Part shown: positions 32,046 to 39,197 of the stretch, piece by piece | Layout: every line of letters begins with the position of its first letter | Position numbering within the stretch: the first letter of the stretch is position 1 | Assembly (NCBI GenBank): GCA_030038235.1 | Contig: JASHPE010000430.1 | Span: 1-41,796 of the forward strand | Source: Terriglobia bacterium | Lineage (GTDB): Bacteria > Acidobacteriota > Terriglobia > UBA7540 | Reading direction: 5' to 3' | DNA: 41,796 nucleotides | Translations under genes and position numbers: made by a program | The notes under the pieces: model-generated | What the model was told of the DNA's origin: nothing | Database searches by the model: none | The model's input: only the letters and a program-made list of their open reading frames with translations

Positions 32046-33164
32046 ATGCGTAAGGTCCCCTTCGTTCATTCGTTGTTGTTCGCGCTAGTGTTGTTCGCGC
32101 CGGTGGCCGTTGCCGTGCCAGCCTCATCGTTCGCACAGGTTGGTATTGGCGTATCCATTACGATCGCCCCGCCGATGCTGCCCGTGTACGCGCAGCCTGT
32201 GATTCCCGGTCCCGGCTATATGTGGACGCCAGGCTACTGGGCGTGGGACCCGGATTACGGCGACTATTACTGGGTGCCCGGCACCTGGGTCGAGCCGCCC
32301 CAAATAGGGCTTCTATGGACGCCGGGTTATTGGGGTTGGGTTAACGGCGCGTTCATCTGGAACGCCGGGTACTGGGGTCCGAAGATCGGGTTCTACGGCG
32401 GTGTCAACTATGGATTCGGTTACACTGGTGTCGGCTACGCCGGCGGATATTGGAATAACGGAGCCTTCTTCTACAACCGCTCCGTGAATAACATCACCAA
32501 CGTGACCAACATCACTAACGTTTACAACAAGACCGTCGTCAACAACGTGACGGTCAACAACGTAAGCTATAACGGCGGCCAAGGTGGAACAACCGTCCAA
32601 CCGACCGCTGCGGAACGGGCTGCGGCCAGTGAGCAGCATATCCCGCCAACCGGCGCACAGACCCAGCAGCAGCACGCCGCCAGCACCAACTCATCGCTAC
32701 GGGCTTCAGTGAACCATGGCAAGCCGCCCATCGCCGCCACTGCCAGGCCAGGGGTGTTTAGTGGTGCTGGAGTGGTAGCAGCCAAGGCGGCAGCTCCGTA
32801 TCACGCCCCGGCCCCGGCGGCTGCAAAAGCTGCGGCACCCTCAAAAGCTAGCCCTGCTCGGAGTGCAAATCCGGGCGGTGGCGGAACCCGTCCGTTGATC
32901 ACTGCGCATCCGGCACAGCCGAGCGCAACACGTCCGGCAACGGCGCAGCCAAGGACCGCGCCGCGTCCGGCAACCGCGGAGCCACGAAGCGCACCGCGGC
33001 CTGCAACAGCGGAGCCCAGGAGCGCACCACGTCCGGCAGCAGCGGAGCCCAAGAGCGCGCCGCGTCGGCCAGCAGCGCAGCATACGAAGGCGCCTGTGCC
33101 GAAGAGCGCGCCGCATCCATCCGGCGAAAAGCCTAAGGAAGCGGAGAAAAAACCATCGAGCTAG
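32046..33164 (+). CDS. secreted YXWGXW-repeat protein with Pro/Ala-rich tail
   Basis: The protein has 372 residues. After a signal peptide (MRKVPFVHSLLFALVLFAPVAVAVPASSFAQ) it has the YXWGXW repeat region: 'YMWTPGYWAWDPDYGDYYWVPGTWVEPP', 'LWTPGYWGWVNGAFIWNAGYWGPKIGFYGG'. A Val/Asn-rich segment follows ('NNITNVTNITNVYNKTVVNNVTVNN', about 147-170) that reads like a beta-helix or adhesive stretch. The C-terminal 150 residues are low-complexity Pro/Ala/Arg/Lys, including tandem 'RPATAEPRSAP' units. The function of this family is unknown; surface or matrix attachment is the usual assumption. GAGAGG lies about eight bases before the ATG. The repetitive tail is encoded by near-identical 33-bp DNA units and may vary in length between strains. 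Confidence 0.87.
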   Translation: MRKVPFVHSLLFALVLFAPVAVAVPASSFAQVGIGVSITIAPPMLPVYAQPVIPGPGYMWTPGYWAWDPDYGDYYWVPGTWVEPPQIGLLWTPGYWGWVNGAFIWNAGYWGPKIGFYGGVNYGFGYTGVGYAGGYWNNGAFFYNRSVNNITNVTNITNVYNKTVVNNVTVNNVSYNGGQGGTTVQPTAAERAAASEQHIPPTGAQTQQQHAASTNSSLRASVNHGKPPIAATARPGVFSGAGVVAAKAAAPYHAPAPAAAKAAAPSKASPARSANPGGGGTRPLITAHPAQPSATRPATAQPRTAPRPATAEPRSAPRPATAEPRSAPRPAAAEPKSAPRRPAAQHTKAPVPKSAPHPSGEKPKEAEKKPSS

Positions 33165-33225
33165 CCGCGTCGAAAGGGTGGGGGCCCGGGCGTCGAAGGC
33201 GAGATACTTCTTCGCGCTTCGAGCG

Positions 33226-33539
33226 TTAAGTCGCGAGCGACGCGCTGGCGGGTGCACCCTGACGTTCAATCTCCGCGGCGCTCGCGGAACGCCTCGAGAC
33301 TTCGAGGTCGTAGTAGTTTTGGAGGTTGAGCCAAAACTTCGGATTGGTCTTTGAATAGCGCGCCAGGCGCAAGGCGGTGTCGGCCGTGACCCCTCGTGCA
33401 TAATCTCACCGATGCGGGTTGCGGGCACATGCAGGTCAAGCGCGAGCTTGTTGACCGTAAAGCCCAGCCGTGTCATGAAGTCCTCGCGAAGGATTTCCCC
33501 CGGGTTAACCGGCGGCATCAGTTTGTCCGGCTTGCTCAT
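33226..33539 (-). pseudogene. higA: frameshifted higA-type antitoxin (XRE family)
   Basis: The first 50 codons from ATG 33539 read 'MSKPDKLMPPVNPGEILREDFM' and 'LALDLHVPATRIGEIMHE', a standard HigA start with its XRE helix-turn-helix. At about 33392 the frame is lost: the original continues in another frame as 'GVTADTALRLARYSKTN', 'PKFWLNLQNYYDLEVS' to a TAA at 33226. Between GAG (Glu) and GTC (Val), two bases remain where three or six are needed, so 1 or 4 bases were lost. The full-length HigA cannot be made. Its ATG overlaps the higB stop by 4 bases (ATGA), the normal operon arrangement for these genes. The unbroken but wrong frame runs on to 32841 through the 3' end of the YXWGXW gene. Confidence 0.85.
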
Positions 33540-33830
33540 AACAACCCTTCCGACTGATAGTCCACGACCTCCACTTCGTGGGCGTGGCGGTCACGCCACG
33601 ACAAAGCAGATGCGCCATTGATCGTCGACCCGAATGGAGCGTTGCCCCTTTCGATCGTCTCGCAAAGTCTCAAGTTGATTCCTCCGCGGTGAAGCCAGAA
33701 TTCGCAGTTCCGTCGCAGCATGAGGCTGCAGCAGCTTTCGCAGCGCAACACCGTCGAAAGCCCGGAACGGTTCACTGCGTCGATACTGAAAAAGCCCTTC
33801 CGTCTCCTTCGACCGCCGGCGTGCGACCGT
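33536..33830 (-). pseudogene. higB: frameshifted higB-type RNase toxin (RelE/ParE fold)
   Basis: From about 33815 down to 33600, 72 codons read as a HigB toxin: 'RSKETEGLFQYRRSEPFRAF', 'VALRKLLQPHAATELR', then 'DDRKGQRSIRVDDQWRICFV'. One extra base at 33599 then moves the frame, giving early termination (CFVVA, TGA). Without it the sequence continues 'WRDRHAHEVEVVDYQSEGLL' to the stop at 33536-33538, the normal HigB C-terminus. No start codon is found at the expected N-terminus (upstream codons are CTC, ACA, GGA), so the start has also been lost. The toxin would cleave mRNA on the ribosome if intact. Toxin-first gene order and ATGA overlap with higA are typical of higBA. Two independent lesions make it a decayed module. 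Confidence 0.85.
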
Positions 33831-33991
33831 GAGTGTTCCGCCGGTAGAGTTTTACCGTCGTGCGCCGGCATCACGCGCTTCTGCCCCTGGGCACCCCGCC
33901 GTATTCCGCACCGTGATACCATCGGTAGCCCGGGTCCGCGGAAGCTGCCTACAGAGCAGGCTGACTGCGTTGAGGGAACCAAGGAAGAACG

Positions 33992-35395
33992 ATGAACAAA
34001 CTCAACGGATGGATGATGGCTTCGGTAGTCCTGCTGCTTTCGACCGCCACGGCGCCGCCTGCTAGCGCACAGGTTTTCACCACGCTGGCAAGTTTCACGG
34101 GCGGCGATGGCTCGTATTCCGAGGCTGGTCTCGCCCAAGGCGTGGACGGTAATCTCTACGGGACGACGGCTGAGGGCGGGAATTCGACCATTTGTAAGGG
34201 CGGCTGTGGCGCCATCTTTAGGGTAACGGCCGCTGGAACCATCAAGCTGTTCCACAGCTTTGATGTCACCGATGGCGCCAGCCCGGATGCCGTTCTCGCG
34301 CTAGGCGATGACGGGCTCTTTTACGGCACCGCCGCAAGCGGTCCCACCAGCGAAGGCACAGTCTTCAAGATCAGCCCATCAGGCAAGCTGACAACGCTGT
34401 GCATCTTCAATCTGCCCGTTAATGGCAGTACGCCTTTTGCCGGCCTCGTGCTGGGCGCTGACGGACTCTTCTACGGCACCACGGCTGGATACTCGAACCA
34501 ACCCAACGGAGCAGGCACCGTCTTCAGCATCAACCCTGACGGCAATCTGACCACCCTGCTAGCTTTCGACGGGACCGACGGCGCATTGCCGACTTCCGCC
34601 CTGATCCAGGGCTGGGACGGTCAATTCTACGGCACCACCTCGAATGGCGGCGCGAACGGTGAAGGAACCGTCTTCAGGATCAGCTCTTCTGGGACGCTGA
34701 CTGTCCTGCACAGTTTTGATCTGAATGACGGCGGCTACCCGTCAAGTGGTCTCGTCCAGGGAGCCGACGGAAATCTGTACGGAACAACCTGGGGGGGCGG
34801 TGACGCCAACTGCGAATACTGTGGAACCGTCTTCAAAATCACCCCGGAGGGCACGCTGACCACGTTGCACTTCTTTAGCGGAGGCGATGACGGCCAAAGC
34901 CCGGTCGGACCGCTGGTGCAGGCCACGAATGGCATACTCTACGGGACTACAATGTTCGGCGGCACGAACAGCCTCGGCACAGTCTTTGGCGTCACTCCAG
35001 GTGGCGAAGAGGTCGTGTTCCACAGCTTCGACGGCCACGATGGACGCACTCCCCTGTCCGGGCTCTTTCAAGCCACGAATGGCATCCTGTACGGAACAAC
35101 GTCCGAGGGCGGCGCCGGGAATCACGGTACCGTGTTCAGTCTCGCCTTGGGTCTGGGGCCGTTTGTGGAAACCGTCCCCACCATCAGCAAAGCCGGGAAA
35201 TTGGTCTTGATCCTCGGGAATAGCCTTACCGGCTCGACCAGCGTCACTTTCAACGGCACGGCGGCCGCCTTCAGTGTTGTCTCCGGGACACTGATCACGG
35301 CCATGGTACCGGCCGGCGCTACAGGTGGTCCGGTGCAAGTTACAACGTCGAGCGGGATTCTGCAAAGCAATGTGGCTTTTCGACTAGTCCCCTGA
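33992..35395 (+). CDS. secreted GloVer-type tandem-repeat protein with IPT/TIG-like C-terminal domain
   Basis: The protein has 467 residues. The signal peptide ends at about residue 27 (TAPPASAQ). The body has seven tandem repeats of about 50 residues of the choice-of-anchor GloVer type (TIGR03803-like): 'LHSFDxxDGxxPxxGLVQGxDGxLYGTTxxGG...GTVFKI'. YGTT or its variant occurs seven times. Seven such units suggest a closed seven-bladed beta-propeller. The last 75 residues (ISKAGKLVLILGNSLTGSTSVTFNGTAAAFSVVSGTLI) are an IPT/TIG-like immunoglobulin fold. These proteins are common in Acidobacteriota and Bacteroidota secretomes; function is unknown. AAGGAAG precedes the ATG. The gene is divergent from the decayed higBA module and convergent with the LytTR gene. 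Confidence 0.88.
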   Translation: MNKLNGWMMASVVLLLSTATAPPASAQVFTTLASFTGGDGSYSEAGLAQGVDGNLYGTTAEGGNSTICKGGCGAIFRVTAAGTIKLFHSFDVTDGASPDAVLALGDDGLFYGTAASGPTSEGTVFKISPSGKLTTLCIFNLPVNGSTPFAGLVLGADGLFYGTTAGYSNQPNGAGTVFSINPDGNLTTLLAFDGTDGALPTSALIQGWDGQFYGTTSNGGANGEGTVFRISSSGTLTVLHSFDLNDGGYPSSGLVQGADGNLYGTTWGGGDANCEYCGTVFKITPEGTLTTLHFFSGGDDGQSPVGPLVQATNGILYGTTMFGGTNSLGTVFGVTPGGEEVVFHSFDGHDGRTPLSGLFQATNGILYGTTSEGGAGNHGTVFSLALGLGPFVETVPTISKAGKLVLILGNSLTGSTSVTFNGTAAAFSVVSGTLITAMVPAGATGGPVQVTTSSGILQSNVAFRLVP

Positions 35396-35578
35396 AGAAG
35401 TCGGCAACCGGGGAGGCGTTCGCCGCCACCTCCGGATCGGACGCCTCACCTCGATCCTCTTACCCAAGCCGGCGCTGGATCGGAAACTGCGACCTTTTGC
35501 TCCGGAGCGAAACTAACCCGTTGATTTATCAGGACGGCTGGCTACCGTAAGGCACGTTTAATCGGGAATCGTGACGCT

Positions 35579-35646
35579 GCGCCGCGTGCTCATCGCCGAT
35601 AAACATACCCGGCGCACGGTCGTCTGCCAAGTCAAATGTCGTTGCC
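35579..35646. repeat. 67-bp direct repeat, copy 1
   Basis: This segment recurs at 37560-37627 in the same orientation, at about 80-85 % identity with one single-base indel. The most conserved part is GCCAAGTCAAATGTCGTTGCCG. Here it covers the last five codons and stop of the LytTR gene plus the following 60 bp. Confidence 0.75.
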
Positions 35647-36129
35647 GAGCCAGAGCTCGGCCAGCGACCTGAGGTTCTTCTTGTAACTGCGCGAGACTTT
35701 AAGCTCTCTTCCACCCCTCAAATGCAGGAGATATTCTCCCGTCAGGTATGGACTGACTTCTTCGACCCAATACCGGTTGACCAACGCTGATCTGTGAATG
35801 CGAACGAACCCGTAGGGTTCAAGCCTCCCGGCCAATAATGAGATCGATTCGCGCAGGCAATAAGACCCCGCGTCCCTCTGCAGCAGCACGTAATTACCCT
35901 GCGCTATGACGGCGAAAACTTCGTTCAAATGGACAAAGCGAATTCTCCCCTGATTCTTGATCGCGATTCGCTCACTGTGCTTTGGATGCACAGGGACGCT
36001 GCGGACTCCGTAGTGCTTCACCTCGGACGCGACCCGCTGTGACTGGTTCATGTCATGAATGACAAGTTTGCGCGAGCCGGGAGCCCGCCTCAGTTCCTTC
36101 CTCCTGGTTGGCATGGTCCCAACTGTCAT
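35632..36129 (-). CDS. stand-alone LytTR-domain DNA-binding protein 1
   Basis: The protein has 165 residues. Residues about 50-160 form a LytTR domain: 'RIAIKNQGRIRFVHLNEVFAVIAQGNYVLLQ', 'LRESISLLAGRLEPYGFVRIHRSALVNRYWVEEVSPYLTGEYLLHLRGGRELKVSRSYKKNLRSLAELWLG'. LytTR proteins bind DNA direct repeats and usually regulate virulence, exopolysaccharide or secretion genes. The first 50 residues are basic and unlike a CheY receiver, so there is no phosphorylation input. It lies 125 bp downstream of the seven-repeat secreted protein gene on the same strand. A strong 16-bp hairpin lies between them. It is paralogous to the LytTR protein at 39997; the domains share about half their residues. The ATG at 36129 has AGGGA upstream. 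Confidence 0.9.
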   Translation of the reverse strand: MTVGTMPTRRKELRRAPGSRKLVIHDMNQSQRVASEVKHYGVRSVPVHPKHSERIAIKNQGRIRFVHLNEVFAVIAQGNYVLLQRDAGSYCLRESISLLAGRLEPYGFVRIHRSALVNRYWVEEVSPYLTGEYLLHLRGGRELKVSRSYKKNLRSLAELWLGNDI

Positions 36130-36183
36130 GGTGGTTCCCTAACGGAAAAACTTCATGCTAAACTCCCGGCGACGGGACGCTCG

Positions 36184-36227
36184 GCCGGCGGGCGCACCGC
36201 CCTTCGGTGTCCGGTGCGCCAGCCGGC
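36184..36227. repeat. 16-bp inverted repeat between secreted-protein and LytTR genes
   Basis: GCCGGCGGGCGCACCG (36184-36199) pairs with CGGTGCGCCAGCCGGC (36212-36227), 15 of 16 positions, with a 12-nt loop. It lies in the 125-bp gap between the propeller gene stop (36255) and the LytTR start (36129). On the minus strand a T-run (GTTTTTCCG) occurs only some 35 bp further on, so it may be an attenuator, an mRNA stabiliser or a dispersed palindrome rather than a standard terminator. Confidence 0.65.
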
Positions 36228-36254
36228 TTTGCCGTCCTAGCCCGCTGGAAAGCT

Positions 36255-37448
36255 TTACGGCGTCCGGAGGAAGCCGTGAAACACACCGTTCGCGTCCTGG
36301 TAAAATCCGGCGATCTCCCCAAACAGGTTGGGGGTTGTCGGAATGGTGCCCTCCTGAGCGGGGCTGTTTGACGCCCCCGGAGCGTCGAAGGTGGTGATGT
36401 CGCCGGACGGACTCAGCACGAAGCCGTGATTCACACCGCTCGAGTCGATGTAATTTCCCGTAATCAACCCGAACAGGTTGTTGCCCTCAGGCTCGGTGCC
36501 TTGGCCGCTGCCTGTGCCCGCTCCCGGAACGTCGAAGGTGGTGATTTCGCCGTTCGCAAGGCGCGCGTAGCCGTGAAGCACGCCATTCGAATCAATGTAA
36601 AGTCCCGTGATCATCCCCAGGTCGTTGATGCCTGAGGTCTCGGTGCCCTGGCCGGAGGCCGTGCCTGCGCCCGTCACGTTGAATTCAGTGATGGTGCCAT
36701 TCCTGGCGCGCACGTAGCCGTGGGCTACGCCGCTCGAGTCAAAGTATTCTCCAGTGAGCGTCCCCTCCAGGTTGAGGCCGAGCACCGCTGCGGTAAGGGT
36801 GAATACGGAGCCCGTGGGGTCGAATGAGGTGTAGGTGGTATAAGGCGGGGCGGTCACGAAGCCGTGAGACACACCGCTCGCGTCAGTGTAGTTTCCGGCG
36901 ACCTCCCCTCCCAGGTTGACGTTCAGGGCCAAAGTGCCCTGGCCGGAGCCTGTGCCCGCGTCCGGCTCGTCCAAGGTGGTGAAGGTCTTGTAGGGCGGAG
37001 CGGTCACGTAGCCGTGAATCACGTTCTCTGAGTCACGGTAGAAGCCCGCAATCACCCCGAACGCGTTGTTGCTGAAAGCGTAAGTGCCCTGGCAAGTCTG
37101 GGGGACGAAACAGTTGGAACCGATGTCGGCTGTGCCTGCGCCCGGAGCCTCGAAGGTGGTGAAGGTGCGGGGCGATGTGCAGCCCGAAACGCACACGAAG
37201 GTGTGAACCACGTTGTTTGAGTCAGCGTAGAATCCCAGGACCGCCCCCTCCAGGTTGATACTTATGCCCGAGGAGCCCTGCCCGGAGCTTGTGCCTGCGC
37301 CCGGAGCCTCGAAAGTGGTGATGGTTTGCGCGCGAGCAGTTGTAGAAAGGCCCAGTCCCAGCGTGCCGAGGGCCAGGCAAAGCGCTAGCGCTTCTTCCCG
37401 CCGGACTGGCGCCCGGAATTTTGCAGAAGCAAGTCGGTCTGTCATCAT
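36255..37448 (-). CDS. secreted seven-repeat protein, probable beta-propeller (HAF-like repeats)
   Basis: The protein has 397 residues. The signal peptide ends at ARAQ (about residue 41). The mature part is seven tandem repeats of about 50 residues with the consensus 'TFDAPGAGTxSGQGTxxxxINLxGxIxGxYxDSxGVxHGFVxxPxG'. Each repeat opens with T-F-(E/D)-x-P-G-A-G-T and closes with HGF or HGY; repeat 4 is the most divergent. The regular number and length fit a seven-bladed propeller, similar in style to HAF-repeat proteins. The function is unknown; binding of a carbohydrate or partner protein at the cell surface is likely. AAGGAGG lies seven bases before the ATG at 37448. On the minus strand it precedes the LytTR gene at 36129. 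Confidence 0.85.
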   Translation of the reverse strand: MMTDRLASAKFRAPVRREEALALCLALGTLGLGLSTTARAQTITTFEAPGAGTSSGQGSSGISINLEGAVLGFYADSNNVVHTFVCVSGCTSPRTFTTFEAPGAGTADIGSNCFVPQTCQGTYAFSNNAFGVIAGFYRDSENVIHGYVTAPPYKTFTTLDEPDAGTGSGQGTLALNVNLGGEVAGNYTDASGVSHGFVTAPPYTTYTSFDPTGSVFTLTAAVLGLNLEGTLTGEYFDSSGVAHGYVRARNGTITEFNVTGAGTASGQGTETSGINDLGMITGLYIDSNGVLHGYARLANGEITTFDVPGAGTGSGQGTEPEGNNLFGLITGNYIDSSGVNHGFVLSPSGDITTFDAPGASNSPAQEGTIPTTPNLFGEIAGFYQDANGVFHGFLRTP

Positions 37449-37838
37449 CGATCATCCTCCTTGTTCGATTTTTTCCCCCCCGAACCAATCCTGTGACACT
37501 GAAAACTTAAGGTTCCGTCGACCGATTTAAGGTCTGCCACCGTCTCCGAAAATTCGCACCGCTCCGCGTGTTCATCCCCGATAACACACCCGGGGCACAG
37601 GCGTGTGCCAAGTCAAATGTCGTTGCCGGCAGCATATCGTGTTCCACGTTCAGAACGGTTACGTGACACAACAGGCCAAACGTTTCAGACTTCGAAGCAG
37701 AGCGGCGGACTAACAGCCTCCTGGGACGATCCCCAAATGGCTAAAGCGAGGTTTCTCCAAGTTTCCATAGAAACGCTGGCGAGTGATTATGAGATTCGAG
37801 AACGCCCAGCGGCCAACACTCAGGCCGCCCGTTGCCCC
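37449..37838. other. divergent intergenic region with repeat copy
   Basis: The region lies between the seven-repeat protein (minus) and the TetR gene (plus). It contains repeat copy 2 at 37560-37627. Read on the minus strand, that copy includes TTGGCA, a 17-bp spacer and TGTGTT, which could be a weak promoter for the seven-repeat gene; copy 1 has the same spacing with TATGTT. The frame of the TetR gene is open through part of this region, but no family-like residues are seen before 37875. Confidence 0.4.
37560..37627. repeat. 67-bp direct repeat, copy 2
   Basis: This segment matches 35579-35646 at about 80-85 %, with one single-base indel; the conserved core GCCAAGTCAAATGTCGTTGCCG is identical in both. 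Sequence beyond the core is unrelated between the copies. Confidence 0.75.
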
Positions 37839-37867
37839 TTGACTCTCGAACGATTAACATACATACT
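37839..37867 (+). promoter_or_regulatory. sigma-70-type promoter of the TetR gene
   Basis: TTGACT (37839-37844), a 17-bp spacer, then CATACT (37862-37867). Start of transcription would fall at about 37873-37875, at or next to the ATG (37875), which predicts a leaderless mRNA. Confidence 0.6.
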
Positions 37868-37878
37868 GGTCGGTATGT
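37861..37878. promoter_or_regulatory. probable TetR autoregulatory operator
   Basis: ACATAC-TGGTCG-GTATGT is an 18-bp palindrome with perfect 6-bp outer arms and a partly symmetric centre. It overlaps the -10 box and the start codon of the adjoining TetR gene. ACATACC/GGTATGT-type palindromes are common operators of TetR-family regulators, so the regulator probably represses its own transcription from here. Confidence 0.65.
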
Positions 37879-38531
37879 TAGGAGCGGCGCCTGACAGGAA
37901 GCCACGGTCGCGTGATCCAGAGCGCACGCGGGAACGCTTGCTCCAAGCAGCTTTTCGGAAGGTCTACCGATACGGCTTCCAGAGTGCCGGGATCGATTCG
38001 ATCCTGGCCGCCACCAACGTCACCAAAGGCGCCCTCTATTACCATTTCGAAAGCAAGGAAGCCCTGGGGTATGCCATTATCGAGGAGATCGTCGCAAAAC
38101 TTACCAATGACAGGTGGATGCTCCCTCTCCAACGGGGCAAAGACAAGGACCCTATCGATACTTTGATCGCCGTCGTACGGGCAATACCCCATCGCCCAAG
38201 AGACGTAAAGCGCGGTTGTCCCCTGGTCAATCTGACGCAGGAGATGTCGCAGCTCGACGAACAGTTCCGCAAGCGATTGGCGAGCATCTTCCATGCTTGG
38301 CAAGAGGGAATTGCCGTAACTCTGCGGAGAGGACAGTCTCAGGGAACAGTCCGCCCCGATCTGGTTCCGGAAGAGGCTGCGAGCTTTCTGATCGCGCTGG
38401 TCGAAGGTTACGAAGTGTTAGCAAAGAATGCCCAAGATGCGAAGGTGTGGGAAGTGGGAATCGGAAATATCGCGGAATGGCTGAATTCTCTTCGCGCGCC
38501 GGGCAAACGCAAGCGGGGCCGATCGCGCTGA
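37875..38531 (+). CDS. TetR/AcrR-family transcriptional regulator
   Basis: The protein has 218 residues from ATG 37875. The frame is open to 37605, but the upstream part does not resemble a regulator, and the promoter and operator lie inside it. The N-terminal TetR HTH domain (about 15-62) has 'ERTRERLLQAAFRKVYRYGFQSAGIDSILAATNVTKGALYYHFESKEALGYAIIEE', where 'TKGALYYHFESKEAL' is the recognition helix region. The C-terminal domain contains 'RGCPLVNLTQEMSQLDEQFRKRLASIF', typical of the TetR_C subgroup that senses small organic ligands. It probably represses itself and perhaps the following genes. The adjacent plus-strand genes (SnoaL-like, hypothetical secreted, LytTR) start 112 bp downstream and may be targets or co-transcribed. 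Confidence 0.9.
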   Translation: MLGAAPDRKPRSRDPERTRERLLQAAFRKVYRYGFQSAGIDSILAATNVTKGALYYHFESKEALGYAIIEEIVAKLTNDRWMLPLQRGKDKDPIDTLIAVVRAIPHRPRDVKRGCPLVNLTQEMSQLDEQFRKRLASIFHAWQEGIAVTLRRGQSQGTVRPDLVPEEAASFLIALVEGYEVLAKNAQDAKVWEVGIGNIAEWLNSLRAPGKRKRGRSR

Positions 38532-38643
38532 TGTCAACAGGGTGGTTCGACCGTCGATTCATATCGGCCGGTCGTTATGCGGGTAGCCAGCAAGGTCACC
38601 GGGCAAAGCGTTTCAAATTACGTCGTGGAAAGGAGAACGAACA

Positions 38644-39126
38644 ATGGCAAGCATCGCAGTGTCGCGCAGGAATCTGCTCGCAACGGGCGCGTGTGCGCTG
38701 GTTGGCGCCGTGAACCTCCCGGGTCGGGCAAGTGCAGGCCCATTTGGGGGGCGAAATGTCACAAACGAGGAGGTAATTCGGAAGTGGTACGCAGGCTGGG
38801 AGAAGAAAGACTGGGAACTTCTGGATCGCCTGCTCGCCGATGATTTCACTTTTACGAGCCCGAATGGTGACGACCACATCAGCAAGAGCACTTTCAAAAC
38901 GCGGTGCTGGGAGTCCCAGATTGATTTTATCCAACGGTTTGACCTGGAACTGGTCATGGGAAGAGGCGACGATGCGCTTGTTAAGTATCTTTGCCACACC
39001 AAAAACGACAAATCGTTCCGGAACGTGGAGTATCTCCGACTTAGGAAAGGAAAATTGGAATCGATTGAGTGTTATTTCGGCGCGCAATCCAGCTTTCCGT
39101 CAGCAGTGAGCTCTGGGCAGAAGTAA
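38644..39126 (+). CDS. exported SnoaL/NTF2-like protein
   Basis: The protein has 160 residues. The N-terminus has a Tat-like signal (SRRNLLATGACALVGAVNL, twin Arg at 8-9). The mature part is a small SnoaL/NTF2-like cone fold: 'NEEVIRKWYAGWEKKDWELLDRLLADDFTFTSPNGDDHISKSTFKTRCWESQIDFIQRFDLELVMGRGDDALVKYLCH', then 'FRNVEYLRLRKGKLESIECYFG'. Such proteins include small isomerases and cyclases as well as stress or ligand-binding proteins; the exact role is unknown. AGGAG lies about 9 bases before the ATG at 38644. It lies between the TetR gene and a hypothetical secreted-protein gene on the same strand, so it may be controlled by the TetR regulator. Confidence 0.85.
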   Translation: MASIAVSRRNLLATGACALVGAVNLPGRASAGPFGGRNVTNEEVIRKWYAGWEKKDWELLDRLLADDFTFTSPNGDDHISKSTFKTRCWESQIDFIQRFDLELVMGRGDDALVKYLCHTKNDKSFRNVEYLRLRKGKLESIECYFGAQSSFPSAVSSGQK

Positions 39127-39197
39127 CCTACGCAAGCTGGAAGGCAAGGCGTGGAGTGCGCACTGATGATCAATCTCAATGCCAAAGGAGAAAATGC

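Noticed and set aside
32841..33225. C-terminal continuation of the higA frame into the YXWGXW gene
   Set aside because: It arises only because of the frameshift. It is antisense to the repetitive tail of the YXWGXW gene and encodes Arg/Leu-rich filler.
33600..34255. 239-codon minus-strand frame ending in the HigB C-terminus
   Set aside because: Only its last 20 residues are real HigB sequence; upstream of 33599 the true toxin frame is a different one, so the frame is a chance fusion with intergenic DNA.
37637..37660. Two possible LytTR-binding direct repeats (CACGTTCAG and ACGGTTACG)
   Set aside because: Each deviates from the usual LytTR consensus by one or two positions, and the match is too weak to call without a motif scan.
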